Assembly (NCBI GenBank): GCA_946406115.1
Contig: OX291545.1
Coordinates: forward strand, 17,126,001 to 17,190,000
Direction of reading: 5' to 3'
Length of the DNA stretch: 64,000 bases
DNA from: Apoda limacodes
Taxonomy: Eukaryota > Arthropoda > Insecta > Lepidoptera > Limacodidae
Below are positions 12,251-23,700 of this stretch, one piece after another (positions within the stretch are counted from its first letter, which is position 1; every line of letters begins with the position of its first letter). The position numbers were made by a program, and so were the translations under genes. The notes beneath the pieces were generated by a model, which saw only the letters and a program-made list of their open reading frames with translations, was not told the origin of the DNA and did no database searches.

Positions 12251-12654
12251 CGAATAGTGACCTTAAAAAATTTTTTCTTCATCTAAAACGTATATTCTGC
12301 CAGATATTTGCTGGCACAGTTAAAAAATTTGCGTGCGTCGGGTTTAAAAAATCTTTAACTAGTAATTTGTAAGGCTGGACTGCTCCATACTGTTCAGAAG
12401 CCAGTGTTGCTTGGCTGTAACCTTGAGCAATAGAAAGGATGACGCGATATGTAACTAAGGGAGCGTGAGTAGTGCAGCTATATTTCAACATGTCAAAAAA
12501 CGGCTTCATGTCAAAAAACGACCGTGGTTCAATCGGTGTTGCAAAAGAGCTAAAATGTTCAAGCAATCTGCGTATAAGGCTTGAACCATAGCTCGAAATA
12601 ATAAGAATCCGAATATTTCTGCCTGCCTCGAGGTAAAGCAACTGCCAGAGCTAA

Positions 12655-12865
12655 ATTCCAAGTGAGTTATCCCTCTGGGAGTCGTGCTTTCTAGTCGCTT
12701 GCTAAAGCTGCCGAAGGTAACTTTTGCCAGTCGTCGCTACCACCACTGCGAAAGACCGGTAGTTACTTGACCCATAGTGCTAAAGAGAAAGCCGTTCTAC
12801 TTGGTAGTCTCATTGCCTTAAACTCGAATGTGAACGACGAAGTCGCTGTACCACCTACTTAGACT
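12655..12865 (+). mobile_element. jockey-type LINE fragment (endonuclease-RT linker)
   Basis: The + strand reads YPSGSRAF, SLAKAAEGN, SLPPLRKT and HSAKEKAVLLG in shifting frames. These are the same segments found at 16560-16760 and 50340-50500 on the minus strand. It is cut at about 12865, where an unrelated minus-strand RT begins. Confidence 0.65.
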
Positions 12866-13802
12866 TAATCGGGCTTAGTACCAAAGAGTTTGTCTCCGAC
12901 CACAACGCTATCCTGTGCAAATCTTCATTTATTTTAGCTACCGCAGTGTCGGTTTCATTTGGGTCAAAAGACAAATACAATTGTATGTCGCCCGCGTACA
13001 AATGATACCTACAGTGCAAGATTTTGCTACAAATATCGGCTGTATATAAAATGAAAAGGACAGGCCCCAAAATAGAACCTTGGGGTACTGTCACCAGGGA
13101 CAGGTACAGGGGACAGGTATGGGGTCGAAAACTGCCGGGTGCCATCAGTTTGATTTATGCCAACAATTTGAGTACGGTTAGTTAAATAACTTGAAAACCA
13201 TTTCACTGTATTGTATTCAAATCCGTAATAACTTAGTTTGGACAGCAGAAGAGGAACACTTATGCAGTCGAAAGCACGAGAAAAGTCGAGAAGTACCATA
13301 ATTGTTCCACTTCCTATATCCTGTGAAGCCAAGATGTTATCCACCACATCGATTAGAGCCGTAACAGTGCTGCGAGACTTTCTAAACCCTGACTGAAAAA
13401 CAGGTAGCATATTTTTGTTCTCTAAGGGGTAATTTGCATGCACACAGCTCTTTCTAAAATCTTTGAAAGGCAACAAGGAATACTGATAGGTCCTAGATCC
13501 TTAAAATGTGAGACTTTTTTGCCTTTGGGCAAAGGTGTCACTAGAGCAACCTTCCAGGCATCGGGAAAGGTGGATGTAAGTGTAGACATATTGACAATTG
13601 ATGTAATGACTTCTAGTGTGTATGGAAGAGTAAGTATCAACATATCTAAAGAGATGCTATCACTACCTAAAGCATTTGATTTTAAAGACTTTATTATTTT
13701 TGCTACTATGCATTGGATGTGTTTTAGGAATTGTTCGAAATTATGCCCACGGCTACACTCTACTATTGCAGCGCTCGCCATCGGCAGGGCATTTATGTTC
13801 AC
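12866..13802 (-). mobile_element. LINE reverse transcriptase fragment, broken
   Basis: Minus-strand frames give SDSISLDMLI, a PLPKGKK/LGPISIPCCLSKILE block and FQSGFRKSRSTVTALI. They continue with VLLDFSRAFDCIS, YLTNRTQIVG, QGSILGPVLFILYT and YAGDIQLYLSF. The catalytic box is YAGD instead of YADD. Two or more frameshifts are present. There is no RNase H or recognisable 3' end. It belongs to the jockey/CR1 superfamily by motif style. It is a different family from the jockey copy that flanks it on the opposite strand. Confidence 0.7.
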
Positions 13803-14010
13803 ACCTCAGAACATAACGAATAGTGCTGTTTCACAGAATTTTCCTCCCGCGAACGCTTAGGTTATGGAATGAGCTCCCTGCCAAGGTTTTCTCTAAGGAC
13901 TACAGTATGGGGTTTTTAAAGAAAGAAGTTATTAGACATTTGAAAGGTCGGCAACGCGCGACTGATGCCCCAGGTGTTGCAAGCGTAGGTACATTAGCTT
14001 CAAATTAAAA
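13725..14010 (+). mobile_element. jockey-type LINE 3' end fragment
   Basis: The end of ORF2 is readable as FLPRTLRLWNELPAKVF, then GFLKKEVIRHLKGRQRA, followed by GVASVGT. This matches the end of the copies at 15000-15150 and 35400-35530. Together with 12655-12865 it may be one rearranged + strand copy with its RT core lost. Confidence 0.65.
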
Positions 14011-14045
14011 CCCTTGCTATCTACAACTCAAGAGATATATTACAA

Positions 14046-14584
14046 AAACAACACAAAACGTTTTAAAAATAGCTTATATATCGTTACGTTATAAGTTTCA
14101 TATTTCGTTCGCTTTCGCCGTGTTGACGTAATGTTTGGGATACCTTTTGACCTGACAGCTTAAGAGTGTTATCGATAAATGTGTCGGCCGCCATAAAAAC
14201 TCCCGATTTCCACGCATGTACGTGAAAGGTTCAACAAAATTTATCCATACAACTCCTCAAAAAAATATTTTAGTGACGTAAATTTAACGCTATCCAGTCA
14301 TGATACTGAAACTATAACAACTTAAAAATATGCACTATTTGTTAAAATACTTCTGGCCAACAATAAATAGAGAAAATAGAGTTATAAAAAGTTAATGTTT
14401 TAAATTATTTATCATTATAACCTGGTTTCAAAGTGTATAAATGTGTCATTTATCGATAACACTCTTAAGCTGTCAGGTCAAAAGGTATATCCCAAACATT
14501 ACGTCAACACGGCGAAAACGAACGAAATATGAAACTTATACCGTAACGATATATAAGCTATTTTTAAAACGTTTTGTGTTGTTT
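14046..14584. mobile_element. fold-back MITE with 136-bp inverted arms
   Basis: Arms 14046-14181 and 14448-14584 are nearly exact reverse complements. The ends are AAACAACACAAAACG and CGTTTTGTGTTGTTT, and the inner ends meet at ATCGATAAAT / ATTTATCGAT. The 266-base loop is AT-rich and non-coding. No clear target-site duplication flanks it, so the superfamily is unknown. Confidence 0.8.
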
Positions 14585-14639
14585 CCTCGTTTTTTTTCAG
14601 ATTTACGAAATTTACCTACTGTTAATCTATAATTTCAGT

Positions 14640-14920
14640 TGAAAAATAACTCTGAGCCTAAATATTATGTATATCCATGCCAAATTACGGACAGACGGTC
14701 GGATATGGCGAAACTATAAGGGTTCTTTGTTGATTACGGTACCCTAAAAAAGGGCCAAGTGCGAGTCGGACTCGCACACTAAAGGTAAGCAGATTGGAAT
14801 TAAATTTTGGTAAATTGATGTTGACACGCCGGGGAAGGTTTCTAAAAAAAATTGGTCAAGTGCTAGTCGGACATGCGCACTACGAGTAAACCTATTGTAA
14901 TGAAATTTCTGGGAAAGGTT
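14640..14920 (+). repeat. short dispersed repeat with GTGCGAGTCGGACTCGCAC palindrome
   Basis: The block has CCAAATTACGGACAGACGG and TACCCTAAAAAAGGGCCAAG, and ends in the 19-base palindrome at 14759-14777. A weaker copy of the palindrome follows near 14860. The same family, in the opposite orientation, is in RpL3 intron 6 (20970-21225). Its end module is repeated in tandem at 19960-20420. Confidence 0.6.
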
Positions 14921-14939
14921 TCTGAATTAGTACCTCAAA

Positions 14940-17515
14940 CCCTTTCAAGGTGGCAAACAAGCACACGGTCCGCCTGATGGTACGTGGTCACCGCGGCCAA
15001 TGGACGCTTGCAACACCAGAAGTATCACTCGCGCGTTGCCGACCTTTCAAAAATCCAATAACTTCCTTGAAGAACCCCATACTGTAGTCCTTAGAGAAAA
15101 CCTTGGCAGGGAGCTCATTCCACAACCCAAGCGTTCGCGGGAGGAAGTTTCTTCCGAAACCGCTCTGTACGCGACCTTTTCGGTTCCAAAGTGTAAGAAT
15201 GAATTCCTTGCCGATGGCGAGCGGTGCGATGGTAGAAAGAAGCCGTGGGCATCATTTCGAACAATTCCTCACAACACATCCCATTGTGCAAGCGGTAGAA
15301 TACAAAGTAGGCAAAGTCTCTCCTCAGACTTAAGGGTTCGATACGGCAAGTGAGTTTGGGATCGTCGACAATTCTCACAGCCCGTCGTTGAACCGAGTCA
15401 AAAGGTCCAAGTTGGTATCCGGGTGCACCTGCCCAGAGATGGCAGCAGTACTACATATGGGGCCGAACTTGCGACTTGTAAAAAAAAAACCTCTGCCCCG
15501 ACGTGAAGTACTGTCTCGCTCTGTTGAGTACACCTAGTTTTTTGGACGCCAGCTTCACCTTATCTTGTAAATGATCTCGGAACTGAACATCGCTGGAGAT
15601 GGAACACCAAGGATCCCAATGCTCTTGGAGATGGAGAGGGGAGTGTTCAGAAATTGTGGGACTACTACAGACTACAGTGAATGGGGTTTTCTTAGCGGTG
15701 AACGCGCAGACTTGTGCCTTTGTAGGGTTGAAACGGACCAAGTTTACCCTTCCCCAGTAAGAGAACTTGGACAGTGTGGTCTCGATTTGAGACACAAGTT
15801 CTCCGCGGTTTCCCTCCACAACGGAACGAGGGATGTTTGCACGACCCGTGTAATAAGCGTCTCCAGTACTGTCATCTGCATAGCAATGCATGTTGTTGAT
15901 GTCCAACATGTCATTGATATGCAGTAGAAACAGCGTAGGAGACAGCACAGAGCCTTGCGGGACACCAGCATTAATGTCAACTACGGCTCGCATGTGTCTG
16001 CATGCCGGACAAAAACCTAGCCCATTTGCACAAACCCTCGGGCACTCCGTAAGATGGCAACTTCGATGGAAGACCCCGGTGCCAGACCCGATCGAACACC
16101 TTCGCTATGTCCAGGCTACATGCCAATGCCTCCCCCAGATTCTCAATCGGTGTGTGAGATACACTAGAAGGTCAGCAGTCGAGCAACCGTAGCGAAAGCC
16201 ATATTGACGATCACGTACCAGGTCGTGTTCTTCTAGACATCTTAGAAGCTGTGTGTTAATCACATGCTCCATCGCCTTGGAGAAGAGAGAGCTAATAGCG
16301 ATAGGGCGGTAATTCGATGAATCTGATCTATCGCCCTTTTTGGGCACCGGGTGCACATTCACAGTCTTCTATAAAGACGGAAATTGCCTAGACTGGTAGG
16401 AAAGCGCGAAAAGGCGCGTGAGTACAGGCTAAAACTCAGGAGCACAATGCTTAAGCACCACTGCTGGTATACAGCCCACTTGACTTATGAACGTCTAGAG
16501 AAAGCAACGCCAGCCGGACCTCCCGCTGTGTTATGGAGATTTCCGGCATGGTCTTACCGCACCACGGTAAAGTAGGTGGTACACCGCCTTCATCGTTCAT
16601 ATTCGAGTTTGAGGCAAATAAGAGACTACCAAGTAGAACGGCTTTCTCTTTAGCGCTATGGGTCAAGTAACCACCGGTCTTTCGCAGTGGTGGTAGCGAC
16701 GACTGACAAAAGTTACCTTCGGCAGCTTTGGCAAGTTACCAGAAAGCACGACTCCCAGAAGGATAGCTCACAAGTCGCCCTCCTATTTTGCCGATGAATT
16801 CGAATTTTGCTCTGGCAGTTGCTTTCTTACTGAACCTCGAGGCAGCATTTAATTTGCATTTTACCTCAAAAATATTCGGATCCTTATTATTACGAGCCGT
16901 AATCCAAGCCTCATATGCAGTTTGCTTAAGAATTTTAGCTTCTCTGCAAGACCTATTAAACCACGGTCGTTTTTTGACGCCGGCAGCTACTCGCGGGTTA
17001 GGAATATAACAACATTCCATACCAGCGAGGATTGTCTCAGTGACTGCGGCTGCGCAGACGTCAGGATCTTCTGAGCTAAAGCAGATCTGCCTCCACAGGT
17101 ACGATGCATAAAATTCTCGCAATCCATCCCAGTCTGCCGACTTATAATGCCACACATGACGCCAATTAGTTGGCCCAGATGGATCGGGTTGTGTGCATGA
17201 CACTTGAGTCCGAACCAGACAGTGGTTAGAGATGCCTTAAGGCGCATCCACTGAGAAGGAATATCCATCTGGACGTGAAGTCAGCAGAAGGTCCAGTAAG
17301 GACCTTGTATGGTCCTCTATATCTGGTATTCTCGTTGGAGAAAGTACTAGCTTAAAGAATCCATAGGTCAGAGCAAATTTATGAGCAGATATCCCTGCAT
17401 AGTAATTGGTTCGAGAACTGAACCACTCACGATGGTGGGCGTTAGTCTCTCAAAATAACTAATTCTGCTGTGGGATATTGCTCTAGAACTTTGTCAGTCG
17501 TCAAACTCAGGTGGC
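14940..17515 (-). mobile_element. jockey-type LINE, 5'-truncated and frameshifted
   Basis: Read on the minus strand from 17515, endonuclease blocks come first (a GDFN-equivalent region, IPDIEDH, LLLTSRPDGY, NHCLVRTQV). Then come the linker (KKRPWFNRSCREAK, YPSGSRAFW) and RT blocks NVHPVPKKGDRSDSSNYRP and RQYGFRYGCSTADLLVYL. AGVPQGSVLSPTLFLLHIND and an intact CYADD follow near 15880. The end of ORF2 is LNRARQYFTSGQR and, near 15130, the LPPANAW segment. The 3' UTR runs to about 14940. There are at least four frameshifts. It lacks RNase H and is the longest copy of its family here. The minus strand at 17536-17562 adjoins a Helitron end. Confidence 0.85.
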
Positions 17516-17535
17516 ACGCCAGGTGTTTTAAAAAG

Positions 17536-17562
17536 AGAAACAACGTTCGCCAGGTCAGCTAG
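17536..17562 (+). repeat. Helitron 3' end fragment
   Basis: The segment AACAACGTTCGCCAGGTCAGCTAG followed by T matches the last 25 bases of the 233-bp Helitron copies at 19461 and 49148. Upstream sequence does not match those copies, so only the terminus is supported. Confidence 0.5.
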
Positions 17563-17579
17563 TGTTTAAGAATATACAA

Positions 17580-19440
17580 AAATCATTTCGAAAATGTTTT
17601 AAAACATTCAAAACTAAGGGAAAATGGAAGAATAAATAAAAATGAAAAAAGGGTCCTGCGCAGCTGACTAAGCTACGGAGCCCATACATACTTGCTTTTG
17701 GAATCCTTGGCGAATGCAATTAAATTTATTAAAATAAGACTAAAAAAATATACCGCAACATCTCGAAAGTGATATGCATAACCTTTCTAATGTGAAATAG
17801 TACCATCTCAATAAGATTGTGAGTTATATTGCTGCAAAGTTCTTTATAAATTTTCAAACGTAGGTTTAATAGCAGTTACATCAAATTATGAAGTTTTGAT
17901 GAGGTTCAAAGTAAAAATTAGATGCCCTGTTATGTTCCAGCTATGTCAAGTCTAAAATTTAAAGTAAGTCTTAAACTTACTTATTTACCCACCAAAAACT
18001 TTTACCCACCAAAAACAAAAAAAACAACCGGCTTCAAAAAGATGCACTAAAAACATATAAATAATTACTTACTTATTTCCAAAAATCTGATCTGAATTAC
18101 TTAGTGTTTTTGAATTACCGGTAGTTTTTCTGTTTAGTTTTTGTTTTTTACTTTTCAGTGACGAATTAAGACGTACCCTAAAAACATCTATACTCGTATC
18201 AAAATTTTATGCAATCAACATAAAAAAAAAATAAGTAAATTAGTTTTCTCAATGACGCTGTAACGCTTACGTTAAAACTTCGGAGTAAATAAAATATTTA
18301 ATAGAAATAAAACTTAATAAATTTAATTATAAACCCTTAATAATATTAAAACTTAAGCTAATTAGTTCTTAACACTTAAATCTAGTTTATATTTTCTATA
18401 TCTAAACAATATAACAATTTATGCTAAAATACAAAAATACATTTAATAATACTCACTAACAAATAAATAATATACATTAAACATAGAATAAATCTTTCAA
18501 AACTTATCAAGGACAAATAAATAAATTCTATTAGTAGATATCTAATCACCTAATCGTCATCGCCCGGCTACCTCTGAACCGGTTTGGCGAGTTTCGTGCG
18601 CGCGCCGCTCGGTCTAGCTGCCTCGAACACACTCACCTTACCAGCTATCGGCAAGATATGCTGTATACTTTTTGTATTAAAGATAAGATATGCTACCGTT
18701 TACTAAATTGCTTCTAAAAGTACTTCTAAATACTTACTAGTGAAAACCCCAAAACTATAGGGGTTTTTTCAACTCTACTAACAAATCCGGTGAATACAAC
18801 CACTGGTAATTCCTGTTGATGCCTGCAGTCTACCGGCAGGCGACTTCTGAGCTTACCCTGCTGCCGCCGCCTTAGTGAACTTCGACCCGCAGGAAAGCCT
18901 ATCGTTCTACACTTAAGTAGACAATTCGCGATGCAATTTGAAGACCATTGTTAGTCAGAGTAAAGAACCCCGACCTTTCTAATTCTATATAATCATTCTG
19001 CAACATACCTTAAGTTTATTAATATAATTATTTAATTCTAATTTTTTTTTTTTTTAATTATTTAATATGTCACCCTAGCTCAACGTGACAACGCTATTGT
19101 CAGAACTGGACCAAATAAACCACATAGGAAGGAGAGGAAGGCTTTCAAATAAAAAAAGAATCATTGAAATCGATTCACCCAGTCGAAAGTCCTAAGGTAA
19201 CAAAAAATTTATTTGAATTGAGAACCTCCTCCTTTTTTGAAGTCTGTTGAAAACTTGCTGTAAGTCTCATGCTCAGTGGGTAAGTACGGGTACTTCGAGA
19301 GACTCATCCGAATAGCATGCGCTAATCAGCGCAGCTGCCACTCGCTAGATTTGTAACTTCGATTCACAAACCCTAAGAGGCAGAATCTTTCGTTTACACT
19401 ACGAATATGTAAGGAAATAAAATTAAAAATAAGTAATTCC
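17580..19440. other. unassigned AT-rich region, possibly an old inverted-end element
   Basis: No coding signal is present. CAACCGGCTTCAAAAAG at 18027-18043 and CTTTTTTGAAGTCTGTTG near 19233-19252 are in inverted orientation and could be decayed ends of one element. A small GC-rich patch at 18555-18640 and one at 18810-18900 are unexplained. Confidence 0.3.
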
Positions 19441-19460
19441 ACCATATTTATATATATATA

Positions 19461-19693
19461 TCTTAATATATATAAATCTCGTGTCACAATGTTTGTCCTC
19501 AATGGACTCCTAAACTACTAAACCGATTTTGATCAAACTTCGTAAATATCTGTTATTTGATCCAACTTAAAAGATAGGATAGTTTTTATCTCGATATGTC
19601 AAGTGCGAGCCGGACTCGGGCACTATAGGTAAAAACCAACTTTCGCCGGGTACAGAGGGACGGCAGCGGAACAACGTTCGCCGGGACAGCTAG
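19461..19693 (+). mobile_element. non-autonomous Helitron, 233 bp, copy 1
   Basis: It starts TCTTAATATATATAAATC right after a host A and ends GGGACAGCTAG right before a host T. This fits Helitron ends (5' TC, 3' CTRR, A/T target). It is 233 bp long and differs from 49148-49380 by three substitutions by eye. There are no terminal inverted repeats and no target duplication. Confidence 0.8.
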
Positions 19694-19959
19694 TATATAG
19701 ATATATACTTAATGCTGTCTAAGGTGCAATATTTTTTGTTTTTCCTACCGGAGAAAACATATTTGTTTTTTGGCCGGTGGTTTCCAGACTCTCGAAAGCT
19801 GAAACCGTTTAAGTTGTTTCGCTTTAGCCCTTTCTCTCTTTTCATTTATTCCGCGCAGTATTTAAGTACTATTAAAACATGATCTGCTGGTTATTCATTT
19901 TAGATTAATAACTTAACCACAATGCCAACTATCGTGTCCGGGTATTGTAAAAGGGTTGT

Positions 19960-20420
19960 ACTAATTCGACCTTCTTCAGTATGTGCACAACTTACCTTTA
20001 ATTACAATCTGTTGGTTTACCCTTAGTTCACGACTCCGACTAACACTTGAACGGTTTTTTTTACCTGTCAATAGCTTGTTCCTACTAATTATTCAGAATC
20101 CTTCCTCGCAGTGTGCAACTTACCAAAATTTCATTACAGTACCTAGCTCTTAGTGCGCGAGTCCGACTCGCACTTGACCGGTTATTTTCTTTCATACAAA
20201 CCTTTTCCTGATATTGCTGAACACAACAAAAAAAAAGAATTATCCAATTTGGCGCAATCATAACAAAGTTATTCTAAGTGCGCGAGTCTGACTCACACTT
20301 GAACGGTTATTTTATTTCACGTTGTCCTGACAATAACGAACACAACAAAATCCAATTCCAATCCAGTTGTCGTTCAGAAGTTATTCTTAGTGCGCGAGTT
20401 TGACTCAAACTTGACTGATT
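19960..20420 (+). repeat. tandem array, about 126-bp unit, four copies
   Basis: A unit beginning CTTAGTGCGCGAGTCCGACT recurs at about 20022, 20148, 20274 and 20386 (spacings 126, 126 and 112). Each unit contains CACTTGA[AC]CGG, and the better-preserved units contain a stretch with AACACAACAAAA. Part of an earlier unit precedes the first. It is a satellite-like expansion of the end module of the dispersed repeat at 14640-14920. Confidence 0.7.
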
Positions 20421-20716
20421 TTATTAATACAATTAGACCCATTAACGTTATTTTGTACCATTACAGACATTTCTCGTGGGCCCACTTTACTTTAGCTACC
20501 CCCTGTACAGAGGTGTGTACATCTACTAATAGCCTTGCCTCCGGGTACTTAATTACGCAAATTTTCGTATTTTGAAACATTTCCCGGCAGGGTAGGGTTC
20601 TAGCTATGCTAATAATAACCTGACATTGTATGTAAAATGTTTGTCTTGAATTTTTTTAAATCAGAGGATTCAAAAATAATTTGGGTTTAAACTAAAACGC
20701 TTAAATTTCTTCAACA

Positions 20717-20722
20717 TTTATT
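20717..20722 (-). promoter_or_regulatory. RpL3 poly(A) signal AATAAA
   Basis: On the minus strand AATAAA lies 15 bases after the RpL3 stop codon. The 3' UTR would be very short, as is usual for ribosomal protein genes. No other hexamer is closer. Confidence 0.65.
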
Positions 20723-20736
20723 TCTTAGTGCAAATT

Positions 20737-23700
20737 TTAAGACTGCTGCGTGGCCGCCGGGGTAGTGGTGGCTGCGGCTTCCTCTCGAATGCGATCTTTT
20801 TTGAGGACGCCCATGAATGCGGCCTTATCAGCCGGAGTTTGGAAGCGTCCATGACCAAATTTAGATGCAGTGTCAATGAACTTCAAATTAATTTTCTCAA
20901 GAGCAGCACGTTTGGTATGAACTCTTAGCGACTGTAACAGAAAAATAAATAAATTAGCAACTAGATATTTAGGGTTCCGTAGGCACAAGGCACCCTTATA
21001 ATTTCACCATGTCCGTCCGTCTGTCTGTCTGTCCGCGGCTTAGCTCAGAGGACATTGGTACAAGAAAGCTGTAATTTGGCACGGATATACATATTAATTA
21101 GGCCGACAAAGTAGTAAAATAAAATTAGAAAATTTTTTTTTTCTTTTCCACTATAGTGTAAGGGTGTCCGTTGGAGAGCTCATTTGCGCGTCGTGAACGA
21201 GTCAGAGTCGCACTTGGCCGGTTTTTAATTAACGATGTAGATTGACAATCTCAAGACATCTTTAGCATATGGGTAAAAAGATTGATGTTTTAAGGAAGGT
21301 GCAGTGAAAAGTAGAAATTTAAATTTACTGCATTTGGATTTTTTTCTAGAAAATCTATCCAGAAACTACAAAAGTTTCTATACAAATATCATGTCAAGTA
21401 TAAAGCATATTTGTTACCACTCAACACCACAGAGAGCTGCATGGATTGGCATAAAATTTAGATGAGATAATTGACATAACAAAATATAATACAAAGGATC
21501 CTTTAAAGGGCTATTTTTTAACAAAACCAGAATTGTCACAGAAATAGAATGTTCTATGGTGAAACTGTAGGGCACCATTAGTCATAATAAACTAAACTTA
21601 CTTTTCTCAGAGTGATGATACGTTTTTTAGGTCCCATGCAGCAACCTTTAATCATCACAAAGTCATTGTTGACTTCACCATAATGCGGGAAACCACCCAT
21701 AGGAGTAATAGATTTTTCAGATAAATCATACTCAGTTGAAGCATTGTTCTTTATAACTTTGCCATCCTTGGTATGGATACCTGTTATTGAAAAAAAAAAA
21801 TTAAATTTATGTCGATCTCTATAAAACTACCATAAAAATAGAGACATAGGTTCTATTTAAACAAGATATATATATAACATGTCCTGGAATTGTATTAATC
21901 TTTTATTAATATTTTAAATTTTGCAGCTTTTGTTCACAAAAGAGATACCACACAGAACCTTCAGCATAAGCACTTTGAACCCTCTCCTACATTCATACAT
22001 CCAGGTATAGTTTGTGTACCTACAGAGGAAGTATCTAATAAGTGCTGAGAGAGCTAGCAGACTGTATCTTTTGTGTAGAAATTAAAACAGTTTATCACCA
22101 TATAATAACCTTGGCCAAGCCGATAGATCTTCTTGTTCATCTCAGTACGGTGGTGGTAGCCCTTTTGACCAGCACGGGCCACAGTAAATGAAACTCTAGA
22201 AGGATGCCATGCTCCAATACAAGCAACCTTACGTAGACCTTTGTGTGTCTTACGTGGCAGTTTCTTGGTATGCCAACGAGATGTTACACCTAAGAAATAC
22301 AGAAAACAATTAGTTAATTAAGGATATATTTTTACAATTTTATTAAGATAGACATTTTGAATGTTTTTTTAAAGAATAGTAATAATAATTAAATATTTTA
22401 TATTTAATAATAATAATTTTTCTCAATATACTGTGATTTTTAGCTACTCTGAATTTTTTGTTATTTTGAATTCTTACCTTTATAACCCTTGCCTTTGGTG
22501 ACACCAATACAATCAATCATTTCATCTTGAGTAAAAACAGAATCTACTGGAATTGGTTTTTCCAAATGCTCTCTAGCCCATTTAACTTTATCTTCAATAG
22601 TTCCACCATTAACCTGGATTTCCATAATGTGGGCCTTCTTTTGGCGTTGTTTTAGTAATTTCATCTGGGTATGAGCAATGATCCTGATAACACTGCAGTA
22701 GCGGATCATTTTCTTGAAGTCCTTCTCAATAGACTTCTTTCCTAACTCATCTTGCCATTTTTTACTGGCCTTAGTGAATGCCTTCTTCTTGCATTTATAC
22801 CTATTTAGACCAAAATGTATAACAGCTGCTGTAAGAGAAACCAGGCAGTCTCATCGTTGAGAGGAGACCACTTGGCAATAATATGCTGTAAAGCATATTG
22901 GTAAATAATTCTCTTCCTAGGAGAGGAGAAATAGCAAATAGAAGATTAGTATATTTTAAGTATAATATGAACAAAAATAATTAATATAAGTTGTACAATT
23001 GATATATTAGTATAGGGAATGATAAATAAAATTACTTATGTACCTTTTCAATTGACAGGAAAATGTACAGTAGGTGATCTCTGATAGGCTTGTTTTGTTC
23101 ATAAATTGTTAAAATTGCATAAATCAATTTACTATAGAAAATTCTAGTAACAATAAGTTCGGTAAATTATTTTATTTGGAAACTACCAACTCCTGAAAAA
23201 CTTCATGTAGATGACATGAAAAAAATTTGTAACTGTACAAAAAAAATGTTTAAATACCAGTTCTTGTAAAATCGGCGGCGACAATCTTCAGACATGTGCT
23301 CTGCCCAAACAGTAAGCAAAGCACGGAGACCATGTGGAGTTTCAATGTATCCAACAGCTCCAACACATACCATGGGAGGTGTTTCAATGATAGTCACAGC
23401 TTCCACTATCTCCTTTTTATTAATTTCTGTAAAAAAAAATCACTTCATTGTTTTAAAATGAAATGGGTACATTATTTGACAATAGAAAAGGGTAGACCTC
23501 CTAACAGTGGTGCCTATTGATATGGGTAAATTACAAATTTTACAACATTGCATAAGTAATTTAAAAATAAAACAGGATTGATTACATACATTTATCCTGA
23601 CGTTTCTGCTGGCATCAGCCTTGGTCACAGGTAGACCCAAGTAAGTAATGACGCGTTTAATCATGTTTTATTTTTAAATTGGTAATGGAATGTAAAATTT

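Noticed and set aside
14441..14632. 63-residue open frame on + strand
   Set aside because: It lies within the right arm of the 540-bp fold-back element and has no domain.
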